From Bacillota bacterium (GTDB taxonomy: Bacteria > Bacillota_A > Clostridia > Christensenellales > Aristaeellaceae), in assembly GCA_023421735.1 (NCBI GenBank), contig JAEZSP010000007.1, forward strand, positions 1 through 64,000: a stretch of 64,000 nucleotides of DNA. Direction: 5' to 3'. Under the pieces are notes generated by a model. It saw only the letters and a program-made list of their open reading frames with translations. It made no database searches and had not been told where the DNA came from. This document shows, in pieces, positions 17,010 through 26,390 of the stretch (positions within the stretch are counted from its first letter, which is position 1; each line of letters begins with the position of its first letter). The translations under genes were made by a program, and so were the position numbers.

Positions 17010-17365
17010 CCGCTCACACCCTTTGCAATGGAGGCTTTGAGCCCCAGATACTTGCGCCGGAACGAATACTCGCCCAAAGTGGAGATCGTCCATTTCTCGT
17101 TCTGGAACAGCACCCACATGCCGGGCTCAATGTCGTTGCGCCAGCGGATGGTGAAGTTCACGACTGCTTCCGTGTTCATGACGTCAGCGGAGCGGTAGTG
17201 CTGGTTGCCCGCGTCGGTAGCCGCCGACCAGACCGTACAGAGGATCACGTCGCGCGCTTCGGGGTATCCGTTCACGTTGACCGTGTTCTCGGTGTAGCCG
17301 ATTTGCACTCTGTGGCGTAGATCGCCCGGATGCGGCGAGCCTTCAAAGTTCTTGTATCCGCGCAA
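17006..17365 (-). CDS. Head-tail adaptor / head closure protein (SPP1 gp16-like)
   Basis: A 119-residue beta-rich protein opening MRGYKNFEGSPHPGDLRHRV. The motif GDLRHRVQIGYTE near the start and IRWRNDIEPGMWV in the middle are characteristic of the phage head-tail joining family. It forms the stopper ring below the connector. It follows the connector gene by 23 nt. Confidence 0.85.
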   Translation of the reverse strand: MRGYKNFEGSPHPGDLRHRVQIGYTENTVNVNGYPEARDVILCTVWSAATDAGNQHYRSADVMNTEAVVNFTIRWRNDIEPGMWVLFQNEKWTISTLGEYSFRRKYLGLKASIAKGVSG

Positions 17366-17388
17366 ACCGCGTCACACTCCTTTCGGCG

Positions 17389-17673
17389 TCAGAACATCTT
17401 CGTTACGTCACGATAGGGATAGAGCAGGTTTTCGAATGCCATCCGCAGCGTGACGTAGATCTGGCGCTCCGGGGTGTCCCGGTTTTCATAGTAATGGGCG
17501 GCCATCAGCAGAATCGCCAGCCGCACGGGCTCCGGCGCGGGCTCCGCAAAGGGGACCCGGCAGAAGTCCTCGGCGGCTGCCTGTGCCTGCGCGATCAGCG
17601 ATTCGATGAAGTTGTTTTCCTCATCGCTCTCGATTCGCAGATGCGTTTTGGCTTCATCGATAGTGACGATCAT
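17389..17673 (-). CDS. Head-tail connector protein (gp6-like)
   Basis: A 94-residue, mostly helical protein (MIVTIDEAKTHLRIESDEEN, then LAILLMAAHYYENRDTP) of the Phage_connect family. It makes the adaptor ring directly under the portal. Length, start and order between head fiber and head closure genes all match the family. Confidence 0.88.
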   Translation of the reverse strand: MIVTIDEAKTHLRIESDEENNFIESLIAQAQAAAEDFCRVPFAEPAPEPVRLAILLMAAHYYENRDTPERQIYVTLRMAFENLLYPYRDVTKMF

Positions 17674-17687
17674 ACGCTCACCGTCCC

Positions 17688-17984
17688 TTACTCGGAGTGC
17701 GTGTCAGCGGCCATGATCCCGGCAGCTTTCAGCTTGGCGAGAAGGGCGTTGAGATCGTCCTTCAGGCCCGCCACGGTGGAAGCCGTGCTGTCTGCCTGGT
17801 TCGCCGCCAGCATTACACCGCCGATGGTGCCAGTTGTGGCGGCTTCAAGCGGATCGGGCTCTATGGAGATGTCCAGCAGATCGGTAAGACCCTCCAACTG
17901 CGCGCCGGGCAGGATCGTCAGCTTGCCGCCGATGACCCACTCGTTGCCGCCGTGCGCGGCATAGTTTTTCGTGTTGCTGCTCAT
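17688..17984 (-). CDS. Head fiber-like protein
   Basis: A 98-residue protein with the pattern of short phage head fibers: MSSNTKNYAAHGGNEWVIGG, a turn-rich middle, then a heptad-like C-terminal helix (STVAGLKDDLNALLAKLKAA) suited to trimerisation. It follows the major capsid gene by 12 nt and probably decorates the capsid surface. Confidence 0.75.
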   Translation of the reverse strand: MSSNTKNYAAHGGNEWVIGGKLTILPGAQLEGLTDLLDISIEPDPLEAATTGTIGGVMLAANQADSTASTVAGLKDDLNALLAKLKAAGIMAADTHSE

Positions 17985-17996
17985 TTCAGTCCCTCC

Positions 17997-20900
17997 TCAG
18001 GCCTTCATGGCCATGACCTGCACGGCCTCGGCCAGAATCAGCTTACCGTCCACCCGCTCAGAAGCGAGGAAGCCCACCTGCCCGGTCGCGGCGTACAGTT
18101 CGTTGAGCCTCTTGAACTGGCGGCCCTCGCGATCAGCCACCCAATAGTAGCTGAGATCGCCAAACAGAACAGCCTTGGCACCGGCGGCCAGCGCGGGCAT
18201 GAACTGAGAGGTGTAGACCGGACGGTTCAGGACGCGGTCAGGCGCGCCCAGTGTCACACTGGGCTGCCAGATGTAGTCTCCGGAACCGTTCTTCAGCTTG
18301 CGCAGCGCCTTGATGGTCGCGTCGTTCATGATGAACACGGCGTCCTGGCGGTACGGGGCACGCAGCGAGTAGTACAGGTCGATCATCTCATCGAAGATGA
18401 CGGCGGTCGAGGATGCGGCGGTCACACCGGTCTGCGCACCGCCGCTCGCGGCCAGAATGCCCAGCGGCTTGCCGGTGCCATTGCCCGTGAAGAAGGCCTC
18501 CTCCTCGGCGGAACCAATTCGGCGGGCGAACTCCTTGGAGATGTAGGCGGGCATGTTGAAAACGGAATCGTTCAACAGTTCCTCGCTGATCTTGATCATG
18601 GTCGCCAGCTTGAACGCGCCGATGGACACCTGGCCGAAGCTGTCGTCGCTCTCGGGATAGGCGGCCTATAGCGATAGGTAATCCTTTGAGGCAATCGCCG
18701 GATTTTCCCCCGCTCCACACCGTGCATGAAACTTTCGAATCACACGGCGTTCCATCAGCCAGCGTCTATTTACAGTAGTTCACAGTTTCCAACGGAAGCT
18801 CTGAGCGTGTTGAGCCGTTTTAGATTGAGCTTATAGGCGGACAGTTCCTTCATGAGGGCTTCTATGGTTTCAGTCACAGTTGCATGGATGAGCCTATGTA
18901 CTGTTCGGTGAACGAATACGAGGTTGTTATACGCATCAGAACCACCCTTACTTTTGGGCTTTGTGTGGTGCGTATCCATTGCATGCGGCGGAAATGCCTC
19001 TTGTAAAACATGGCATTTACCTTGTTGACCTACGTACAGCGAGAGGCGATTATCATTGTATTCCGTGCTTTCTCCTGGCACAGGATTTTCCATGATATAG
19101 CGTAGAGATGATGTGCTCACCTTCTGCAACCTGTCATGGATGAATCTCCGACCAATTTCCGTATAATTGCATGTTTCCTGCGAGAATCGCATCGGAGGGC
19201 ATGTTTTTATACAGGCGATCGGGTAAAGCGCGATTCTGTCAATGAAATAGACCTTTCCGCCGAAATCCCCGTAGAACTGTTGGAACGCTTTGCTCCGGGC
19301 TCCCTTGCTCTGGAAGCTATGTTTGAGTCTGCATCTAAGGCTCTTGTTGACCTCGAAGGCGATCTCGCTGAAATCTTTGCAAACATGGGTCGCCATCTTA
19401 AAATAATCGTGCAGCCCCAACAATTGTGAGTTGAAGACCGCCGCCGTTTTCGCGGATGGGTTTGCCTGTATCGCTTTGATTCCGTCCTTGAGGGTTGCCT
19501 TAGCCTTGCGAATAGCCTTGTCGCTCATATGGGTAATGGCCGTTAAGCGGTCTGCCTTTTTATGAAGCTTCATCTTCACGCCAAGGAAATCCGAGTAACG
19601 CTTGCGCAGGTTTACAATACCAGACTTTTCCGGACTGATTTCCAGGCCAAGCCTCTCTTGCAACCATTGCTGTGTGGCATGAAACATCCTCTCCGCGTTG
19701 GAGCGGGTCTTGCAGAACAGTTTGAAATCATCTGCGTACCGTACAATGAATACCGGTTTCAGGCCGCTCCCCTTAAGGGCGCGCTGCATGGTCCCACTGT
19801 TCCAATACTCGTGGTGAGAAGGATGCGTCTCCCATTGGCTGGATATCCACCAATCTAGTTCATTTAGGACAATGTTTGAAAGCAACGGGCTGAGTATGCC
19901 ACCTTGTGGCACGCCTTTCCTCACGCGTCCGATGCCGCGCACTTCTGCCTTTAGCATCTTGGACAGGATGGAGATGAGGCTTTTATCCCTGATCCCCAAT
20001 GTCCAGATCTGCTTGAGTAGCTTTTCATGGCTTACATTGTCGAAGAATCCCTTGATATCGATGTCTACCACATAGTGGAATCCGCTGTTGTTGTACAGGT
20101 GCATTGCCCGCGCCATTGCATGCTTTGTGCTTCGGTTTGGGCGAAAGCCATAGCTGTGAGGGTGAAATTTCGCCTCGCAGATTGGCTCCAGCACTTGCTT
20201 TATGCACTGCTGGATGAGCCTGTCTTCAATCGTCGGGATTCCCAGGGGTCGCAGTTTCCCGTTGTCCTTCTCAATTTCCACCCTGCGCACCGTATGGGGT
20301 TGAAAGTCGCTTGCCAGCCTGGCCTTGACGTACTGTGCCAGTTTTTCGGGCAATTCCTCCCCCAGAGTGACAATGGTGGATTGGTTGGTTCCCCGCGTTC
20401 TGCTTCCTTTGTTCTTTTTGATGTTTCGGTATGCCAGCCGGACGTTTTCATCGCTACATATTAGTGGCAACAGCGCTGAGAACTTTTTGCCCGCTTGAGA
20501 TTGAGCGTACAGGCTGTCGAATACAGGCTGCAAGCCGTAGTATTCGTTGTTCCGCAGTAATTGGTTCTTTCTGAGCTTTCGCGTCGTCATAAGTCGGTTC
20601 CACATCCCTTTTGAGAATGTTTCGCCTCTCTTAGTCTTACTCGAACCTTATGCAGATTCAGTGATGAATCCTTACTGTGGTTCCTGTGTTAGTACGCTAC
20701 CTGACTAGTGGCTGTCCCTCCACCGCTTGTTATCGCGGCTTCATAGGTACCTCGCCACCGCTTTCCATCACAGTAAAGACAAGTTATACATTGCTGCTTT
20801 CCTTGCCAACGCTTCACGGGGATGAAGCCCTCCACGTCGTGATGGTTCCACGTTCCGGTCATCCTATCCATGTTCTATGCCCTTAGGTCTCTCCTATGAG

Positions 20901-21873
20901 CCTGCCTGCTTGATGCCGCCTGTAACGGCATAAGGATTTTCATAAAGAAGAGTTTTACTCGTCCTCACAGGCGTTGCTTTGAGCAACGCAGCCTTTTAGA
21001 CTGCTGATCGTTTAGACCCTTACATTCGGAGATTCGCCATTCGCAATTGTCACATGCGAAATTCTAACCATAGGCATAGATAGACCACCGGCCTAACACT
21101 CGCGACCACCTCTGGTTCGCCTTTGACCTAACGATTCCCGATAGGCCGAGTGCATACAGCCGACTTCACCGAGCGTCTGACATTTCAACACTTCATTGTT
21201 TCCATGCCAGTCGGAGTATTATGGGAGCGTTTCAGGGCGTTACCCCTTCATTCCACTCTTCGGATGGCCAGTTCTACAACAACTTTGGCTATTAGGCAGC
21301 CATCGTCATTGCGCCCAACCTTTTCAGTTGGGAACGTGCCGCACCCTCGTCAATCCAGGCGGCGGTACCCTTGGACACCGCGACGGGGATCTTGCGCTCG
21401 CCGGTGGAGGTGTGGATAACGTGCGCCAGTCTGCGGAAGATGTTCTTGTCCTGCAGCGCTTCGATCAGGGTGCGCTCATACTCGTCGGGGACGAGATAGC
21501 CGCCCTCGCTATCGGTGCCGACCTCCAGCGCATTGTACACTTCGGGGCGGACGGCCTTGTTGCGCATGGCCTTCCAGAAGGCGTTTCGGTAGCTGTCCGC
21601 GGCGCGACCGATCTTTTCCTCGGCGCTGAGCTGCATGGGCTTCCCGGCGAGGGGCCTGGCGGTGGGCTGGTTGAGCTCGGCGTCGATGGCCTGCTGGCGT
21701 TCCAGGCGCTCGATCTCGGTCTTCATGCGGTCGACGTCCTCGACCATCCGGTCATAGGTGACGGCGTCCTCGGTACCCATGGTGCCGTCCTCACCGATAT
21801 GCGTGTCACGGTACTTCTTGGCGGCGTCCCAGAGGTTTGCGCGCTTTTCGCGCATGGAAAGAATCTGGTTCAT
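17997..21873 (-). CDS. Major capsid protein (HK97 fold), gene split by a group II intron
   Basis: Exon 1 runs 21873-21345 and exon 2 runs 18667-17997; together they make 400 codons including the stop. The start is ATG at 21873 with GGAGGAACCCGTT upstream (an ATG at 21888 is less likely). Exon 1 holds the scaffold-like coiled coil and the start of the HK97 domain, ending TAAWIDE. Exon 2 restores the frame as E-AAYPESDDSFGQ and continues KLATMIKISEELLNDS, exactly the order found in uninterrupted HK97-type capsids. Without splicing, translation would stop 15 residues into the intron. The capsid is made from the portal-protease-capsid cluster. Confidence 0.9.
18668..21344 (-). mobile_element. Group II intron, complete, in the major capsid gene
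   Basis: The 5' end is the canonical GTGCG at 21344-21340. The 3' end follows a domain VI-like hairpin and ends CGCTAT at 18668. Domain V is visible at about 18713-18752 (CCGTGTGATTCGAAAG paired with CATGCACGG). A reverse transcriptase gene lies in domain IV. The last exon bases GACGAG could pair with CTTGTC at 20783-20778 (one G-U pair), a candidate EBS1 for target choice; this pairing is inferred. Intron and gene share orientation, as needed for splicing. The intron looks intact, so insertion may be recent. Confidence 0.92.
18770..20605 (-). CDS. ltrA: Group II intron-encoded reverse transcriptase/maturase with HNH endonuclease domain
   Basis: A 611-residue protein. Reverse transcriptase motifs run from about 105 to 350: RPLGIPTIEDRL, HSYGFRPNRST, VDIDIKGFFDNV, KGVPQGGILSP and the catalytic YADD at 290-293. 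A maturase region follows. A C-terminal HNH nuclease domain (about 545-585, HAMDTHHTKPKSKGG) would cut the second DNA strand during retrohoming. The whole frame is free of stops, consistent with an active element. It helps its intron fold and splice, and so is needed for capsid production. Confidence 0.95.
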   Translation of the reverse strand: MWNRLMTTRKLRKNQLLRNNEYYGLQPVFDSLYAQSQAGKKFSALLPLICSDENVRLAYRNIKKNKGSRTRGTNQSTIVTLGEELPEKLAQYVKARLASDFQPHTVRRVEIEKDNGKLRPLGIPTIEDRLIQQCIKQVLEPICEAKFHPHSYGFRPNRSTKHAMARAMHLYNNSGFHYVVDIDIKGFFDNVSHEKLLKQIWTLGIRDKSLISILSKMLKAEVRGIGRVRKGVPQGGILSPLLSNIVLNELDWWISSQWETHPSHHEYWNSGTMQRALKGSGLKPVFIVRYADDFKLFCKTRSNAERMFHATQQWLQERLGLEISPEKSGIVNLRKRYSDFLGVKMKLHKKADRLTAITHMSDKAIRKAKATLKDGIKAIQANPSAKTAAVFNSQLLGLHDYFKMATHVCKDFSEIAFEVNKSLRCRLKHSFQSKGARSKAFQQFYGDFGGKVYFIDRIALYPIACIKTCPPMRFSQETCNYTEIGRRFIHDRLQKVSTSSLRYIMENPVPGESTEYNDNRLSLYVGQQGKCHVLQEAFPPHAMDTHHTKPKSKGGSDAYNNLVFVHRTVHRLIHATVTETIEALMKELSAYKLNLKRLNTLRASVGNCELL

Positions 21874-21889
21874 AACGGGTTCCTCCATT

Positions 21890-22669
21890 TCAATATTTGA
21901 GTTCTTCCAGCCGGGCGTCGGTCTTTGTCACCTTCGCGCGGTTGGGGTCTGGGGCTGGGACAGGGATTGGGGCAGGCTCCGGAGCGGGTTCCGAAGCGGG
22001 TTCCGCCTCGGGCTGCGTCAATACGATTTCATCGCTTTTTGCCGCGATGGCGGCGGGACGCGCAGGCTTCTTCCGGTCAAACCACGCCTGCACACCTTCC
22101 TCGGCCACTTTCGCGTACACGGCGCGATCCTCGGCGGCGTTGACCGGGTACTTCGCCGGATTGTCCGCAATGGCGTCCACAAAGCCGCGCTCAAATGCGC
22201 CTTTGGCGTCCATCCATGTGGCGGCGGTCATCATGTCGGCAGTGTCGTTTCGGGAGATCCGGACGCGGCGCTCGTACATGTTGAGGATGCTTTCCTTGCA
22301 GGCGCGCAGCAGGTTGATGGAATCGGTGAGCTCGCGCTCATTGCCAAATGCCATCATGCTGGGATCATGAATCATGAAAAGCGAGCCGGGCGTCATCTCC
22401 AGCCGATCCGCCGCCATACAGAGCATGGTCGCGGCGGATGCCGCTGTTCCGGACACGGTGATGCTCACCGAGCCGGGGTAGGCGCGGAGATCGTCGAACA
22501 TGCGGACGGCGGCGTTGCACGAACCGCCGTAGCTGTTCAGGCGGATGTGCACGTCGTCGCTGTGCTCGTTATTGGCCCCATACAGCGATTCGTGCAGGGA
22601 ATCGGGCGTGATCTCGTCGCCGAACCATACCTCATCGTCGATGTAGCCATTCAGGGTGAGCTCCCTCAA
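21890..22669 (-). CDS. ClpP-like head maturation protease
   Basis: The start is TTG at 22669 with GGAGGAATG upstream, overlapping the portal stop (TTGA). The 259-residue protein has a ClpP/crotonase fold: the oxyanion segment NSYGGS at 45-50, nucleophile Ser78 in GTAASAAT, and His101 in MIHDPSM. It cleaves the capsid scaffold during head maturation. A Pro/Ala/Glu-rich linker (about 205-245) ends the protein. Encoded scaffold function is probably shared between this tail and the capsid N-terminus. Confidence 0.92.
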   Translation of the reverse strand: MRELTLNGYIDDEVWFGDEITPDSLHESLYGANNEHSDDVHIRLNSYGGSCNAAVRMFDDLRAYPGSVSITVSGTAASAATMLCMAADRLEMTPGSLFMIHDPSMMAFGNERELTDSINLLRACKESILNMYERRVRISRNDTADMMTAATWMDAKGAFERGFVDAIADNPAKYPVNAAEDRAVYAKVAEEGVQAWFDRKKPARPAAIAAKSDEIVLTQPEAEPASEPAPEPAPIPVPAPDPNRAKVTKTDARLEELKY

Positions 22670-23991
22670 GAGGCATTCCTCCGTTTCTTTTGGCCTTTGG
22701 TCGGCTCCTGGGGCGGTTGATCATCCGGCGGCGGTTCATCAGGTTGTGTTTCCTGCTCCGTCTGTGCCAAGCTGGCCATTGCCGCCGCCGCGATATTGAT
22801 GCCCGCCAGCGCGCAGGGAATCATGTTCCCATTGCAGAGGTAGGCGTTCCCACCGTCCTCGTCCGACAGGGGGTTCAGGTTCTCAAGCTCGCGGATATCG
22901 TTGCTGCTCATCCAGCCGTTCTGCCGGGCGATGGCGTAGCCTTCCATGCGACTCTTGTAGTCGCCCCGCATCAGACCGTCGATATTGAACTGCACGTAAA
23001 AGCGCCCCCTCTCCTGATCAGAGAACAGGGCGCGGTTCATGGCCTGCTCGATCCGTACCAGCCACGGCCTAATGGTGTGTACCGCGAAGTCGATGCTGCT
23101 GTGTTCAATGTTTGAGAATGTGGCACGGTCAAGATTGCACACCAGATGGGGTGGGACGCGAAAGATGCGGCAAATTTCCTCTACCTGAAACTTGCGCGTC
23201 TCGAGAAACTGTGCCTCGGAGTTCGGTATGGAGATCGGCGCGTAGGTCATGCCTTCTTCCAGAATGCACACCTTGTTCGCGTTGGCGCTGCCGCCGTAGG
23301 CAGCATTCCAGCTTTCCCTCAGGCGCTTGGGGTCCTTGACAGTGTTTGGGTGCGTCAGCACGCCGGACGGACGCGCGCCGTTGGCGAAGAACTTCCCGCC
23401 GTATTCCTCAGCGGCCAACCCCAGACCGATGGCGTTGCGCTCCAGCGCGATGGGACTGTAGCCCATGACGCCGTCAAACCCGAGACCGGCTATGTGGAGC
23501 ACATCGTCCGGGGAAAGGCGTACCGTGCGCCCCTCTGTGGTGGTGTAGGTGTAGGTCAGGTTTCCGGCGGAGTCGCGGTCAACTTCCATGCGGTCGGGCA
23601 TCAGCGGGTACAGCCCGGCGATGTGGTTGCGCCCGGAGCGGATGATCTGGGAATAGGAGTTGCCCCACAGGAGGACATGGCTGAGCATGGTTTCCCGCAT
23701 GATGAACGAGGTCATTTCCGCGTTCGGCGCATCGTGCAGGATGCGGTACAGCGGGTGCTCTGTCGCCTTCAGGTTCCCTTTATCCGTTACCTCGAACACG
23801 TGAAGCGGCAAGGACGCAATGGTCTCCGCGATGACACGCACACAGGCGTACACCGTGCTCATCTGCATGGCGGTGGAGACCGTCACCGATTTGCCCGCGC
23901 CGCTGGTGCCGAAGTAGAAGGCGGGCGCGGAGCTGACAGCGTCTTTAGGCTTGTCCCGCGAACGAAACAAGCCGGAAAATGGGTTTTTCAT
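22666..23991 (-). CDS. Portal protein (HK97 family)
   Basis: A 441-residue protein with typical HK97 portal landmarks: MQMSTVYACVRVIAETIASLPLH near residue 45-65, SEAQFLETRKFQ in the stem region, and EEICRIFRVPPHLV. The last 40 residues are Pro/Gln/Glu-rich and basic. It forms the dodecameric DNA channel at one capsid vertex. ATG at 23991 follows GAGGTCTC. Confidence 0.93.
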   Translation of the reverse strand: MKNPFSGLFRSRDKPKDAVSSAPAFYFGTSGAGKSVTVSTAMQMSTVYACVRVIAETIASLPLHVFEVTDKGNLKATEHPLYRILHDAPNAEMTSFIMRETMLSHVLLWGNSYSQIIRSGRNHIAGLYPLMPDRMEVDRDSAGNLTYTYTTTEGRTVRLSPDDVLHIAGLGFDGVMGYSPIALERNAIGLGLAAEEYGGKFFANGARPSGVLTHPNTVKDPKRLRESWNAAYGGSANANKVCILEEGMTYAPISIPNSEAQFLETRKFQVEEICRIFRVPPHLVCNLDRATFSNIEHSSIDFAVHTIRPWLVRIEQAMNRALFSDQERGRFYVQFNIDGLMRGDYKSRMEGYAIARQNGWMSSNDIRELENLNPLSDEDGGNAYLCNGNMIPCALAGINIAAAAMASLAQTEQETQPDEPPPDDQPPQEPTKGQKKRRNAS

Positions 23992-23997
23992 GAGACC

Positions 23998-24339
23998 TCA
24001 CTCTCCAGATCCGGTTTTCTCGTTATGATGACGGGCACATAATGGCTGCCAGTTTTGTTGATCCCAAAACAGCACCTTATCGCCCCGATGCGGAACGATG
24101 TGGTCAACCACCGTGGCCGGGGTCAGTTTCCCGTTCCTGCGGCACTCCGCGCAGAGCGGATGCTGTCGGAGATACAGCGCTCTGGCCTTGCGCCAGCTGG
24201 CGTCGTACCCCCGGACATGCGCACCGCCGCGCAGCGCGTCGTGGCTCCATTCCTTTCGGTGCTCCTCGCAAAACACGCCGCTCGCGCATAGGTTGGGACA
24301 GCCGGGATAGCGACAGGGTCTTCTCGGTTTGCTTGGCAT
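23998..24339 (-). CDS. HNH endonuclease, packaging-associated
   Basis: ATG at 24339 follows GGGGTGAGAAT; an upstream in-frame ATG lies in the leader. The 113-residue protein opens with a Cys-rich part (CRYPGCPNLCASGVFC) followed by the HNH core (ECRRNGKLTPATVVDHI, then CARHHNEKTG). Small HNH proteins next to terminase are required for cos-type packaging in several phages. Here it lies between terminase large subunit and portal rather than before the small subunit. Confidence 0.9.
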   Translation of the reverse strand: MPSKPRRPCRYPGCPNLCASGVFCEEHRKEWSHDALRGGAHVRGYDASWRKARALYLRQHPLCAECRRNGKLTPATVVDHIVPHRGDKVLFWDQQNWQPLCARHHNEKTGSGE

Positions 24340-24343
24340 ATTC

Positions 24344-25903
24344 TCACCCCAATACCAAAAATCCACGGTCATCATAGACGGAAGCACCGCCGTTCAGGTT
24401 CTTCATGGCCCTGTCCATCGCCATGACCAGCGCGATGACGCCGTCTATCTTCTCCGTGGACTTTTCTTTGTCCGGCTTTATGTTCCCGGCAGGGTCGGTG
24501 CGCACATAGACGTTGTCGAAGTTCCACCGGAGCACCGGGTGCCCGCCGTGGTTGAGCTTCCGCTCCAGCACGATGCGCATCAGTTCTTTGCTGGGCGGGG
24601 ACATATCCTTGAAGCCCTGTCCGAAGGGGACCATCGTGAAGCCGTCGCCCTCGAGGTTCTGCACCATCTGCGTCGCGTTCCAGCGGTCATAGGCGATCTC
24701 GCGGATGTTGTACCGCTCGCCCAGCTGACAGATGAACGCCTCAATGTAGCCGTAGTGAACGACGTTCCCTTCCGTGGTCTGGATGTATCCCTGCCGCTCC
24801 CATGTGTCGTACATGACGTGGTCGCGTCGAACCCTGAGTTGGAGCGTGTCTTCCGGGAGCCAGAAGAACGGCAGCACGGTGTACGGCTCGTCCTCGTCGC
24901 GGGGCGGGAACACCAGCACGAAGGTGGTGAGGTCGCTGGTGCTGGAAAGATCGAGCCCGGCATAACAGACGCGGCCTTCCAGTTCGTAGGGATTCACCAC
25001 GCCGCCGCACTCGTCCCATTTGTCCATCGGCATCCAACGGATGGACTGCTTGACCCACTGGTTCAGGCGCAGCTGCCGAAACATGTTCTCGTCGGCGGGC
25101 GTCTCTAGCGCTTTGCGGTAAGCATCTCGCACCTTCTCAATGTCAATGGTATGACCGAGCGAGGGATTGGCGATGTGCCAGTTCTTTTCGTCCGACCAAT
25201 CCGCGTCGTCCGGCAGGCCGAAGATCACCGGATAGAAGCGCGGGTCGGCCTTTCGCCCCTCAAGGATGTCCAGCGCCTTCTGATGCACTTCCCAGCAGAT
25301 GCTTGTCCTGTCCGTGCCCGCCGTCGTGAGCAGAAACCAGAGCGGCTGTCTGCGGGCGTCGCCGGAGCCCTGCGTCATGACGTCGTACAGCGCGCGGGTA
25401 GGCTGGGTGTGGAGCTCGTCGAAGATGCAGGCGCTGACGTTCAGACCGTGCTTCGTGGCGACCTCCGACGACAGCACCTGATAGATGCTGCCGGTCGGCT
25501 GGTAGACCATGCGCTTCATGCTGGGAATGATCTTGATCCGCTTCAAGAGCGCCGGGGACTGCTTGACCATATCCACGGCGACGTCGAACACGATGGCTGC
25601 CTGCTGGCGGTCGGACGCGCAGGAGTACACCTCGGCCTTCCACTCGTCGTCATTGACCAACATGTTGAGCGCGATGGCCGCGCCGAGCTCAGACTTTCCT
25701 TGCTTCTTCGGGATCTCAATGTAGGCGGTGGTGAACTGGCGGATCGCCGGGTCGTCGTCGCGTACCGTGCCGAACACATCACCTATGATCTTCTGCTGCC
25801 ACGGGAGCAACTTGAAGGGCTTGCCGTGGAATTCGCCCTTGGTGTGCTTCAGGCACTCGATAAAGCCGCGCACGCGCCCAGCTCGCTTCTCATCATAAGC
25901 CAT
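24344..25903 (-). CDS. Terminase large subunit
   Basis: A 519-residue packaging motor of the Terminase_1 (P27-partner) type. The ATPase has Walker A PKKQGKS at 65-71 and Walker B CIFDE ending at Asp162-Glu163. The C-terminal nuclease domain has the aspartates in CYAGLDLSSTSDL and near DRWNATQ. It starts within the end of the small-subunit gene (11-nt overlap). It translocates DNA into the prohead and cuts it. Confidence 0.95.
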   Translation of the reverse strand: MAYDEKRAGRVRGFIECLKHTKGEFHGKPFKLLPWQQKIIGDVFGTVRDDDPAIRQFTTAYIEIPKKQGKSELGAAIALNMLVNDDEWKAEVYSCASDRQQAAIVFDVAVDMVKQSPALLKRIKIIPSMKRMVYQPTGSIYQVLSSEVATKHGLNVSACIFDELHTQPTRALYDVMTQGSGDARRQPLWFLLTTAGTDRTSICWEVHQKALDILEGRKADPRFYPVIFGLPDDADWSDEKNWHIANPSLGHTIDIEKVRDAYRKALETPADENMFRQLRLNQWVKQSIRWMPMDKWDECGGVVNPYELEGRVCYAGLDLSSTSDLTTFVLVFPPRDEDEPYTVLPFFWLPEDTLQLRVRRDHVMYDTWERQGYIQTTEGNVVHYGYIEAFICQLGERYNIREIAYDRWNATQMVQNLEGDGFTMVPFGQGFKDMSPPSKELMRIVLERKLNHGGHPVLRWNFDNVYVRTDPAGNIKPDKEKSTEKIDGVIALVMAMDRAMKNLNGGASVYDDRGFLVLG

Positions 25904-26387
25904 CCGTCCACCCTCCCTTCAAGAGCCGTTCCATCGGGTCCTCGCTTTCGCCGCCGCCCGATCCGCCACCATTGGCGATGATGCGCGCGCGGGTCGCGGG
26001 CGTCAGCCCGAACTCCGAGCAGAAGGACTGCATGATTTTGAGGTTCTGCTGGGCGATCGATACCTGCGGAACCTGCTGCACATAACCGCTGGGCGTCTGG
26101 AAGATGGAGCCGTGCTGCGTGATGAATTCCTCGGCTTCCTTCCAGCGGGCATACGCCTGACAATAACCCTCAAAGGCCGTGATGTCCGCCATCGTCAAAA
26201 CGCCCATCGCCTCGAGGGAGGGCGCGAGCCGCTTCCACTCCTTTTTCGCTTCGGGCAGCAGCCACGATGGGCACTTGATGGCGGCCTTCGGCGGCGCGGG
26301 CTCGTGCTCGTTCAGCGGGCGCTTGCCCGGGTTGCCCTCCAGCATCTTGATGGCGGTCGGCTTGGGCTTTCTCCCTCGTGTCGCCAT
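25893..26387 (-). CDS. Terminase small subunit (P27 family)
   Basis: A 164-residue protein opening MATRGRKPKPTAIKMLEGNP, the usual P27-family N-terminus, with helical DNA-binding regions (ADITAFEGYCQAYARWKEAE). It recognises the packaging site and recruits the large subunit. It begins 3 nt after the ParB-methyltransferase stop. The ATG has GGAGTAAGCG upstream. Confidence 0.93.
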   Translation of the reverse strand: MATRGRKPKPTAIKMLEGNPGKRPLNEHEPAPPKAAIKCPSWLLPEAKKEWKRLAPSLEAMGVLTMADITAFEGYCQAYARWKEAEEFITQHGSIFQTPSGYVQQVPQVSIAQQNLKIMQSFCSEFGLTPATRARIIANGGGSGGGESEDPMERLLKGGWTDGL

Positions 26388-26390
26388 CGC

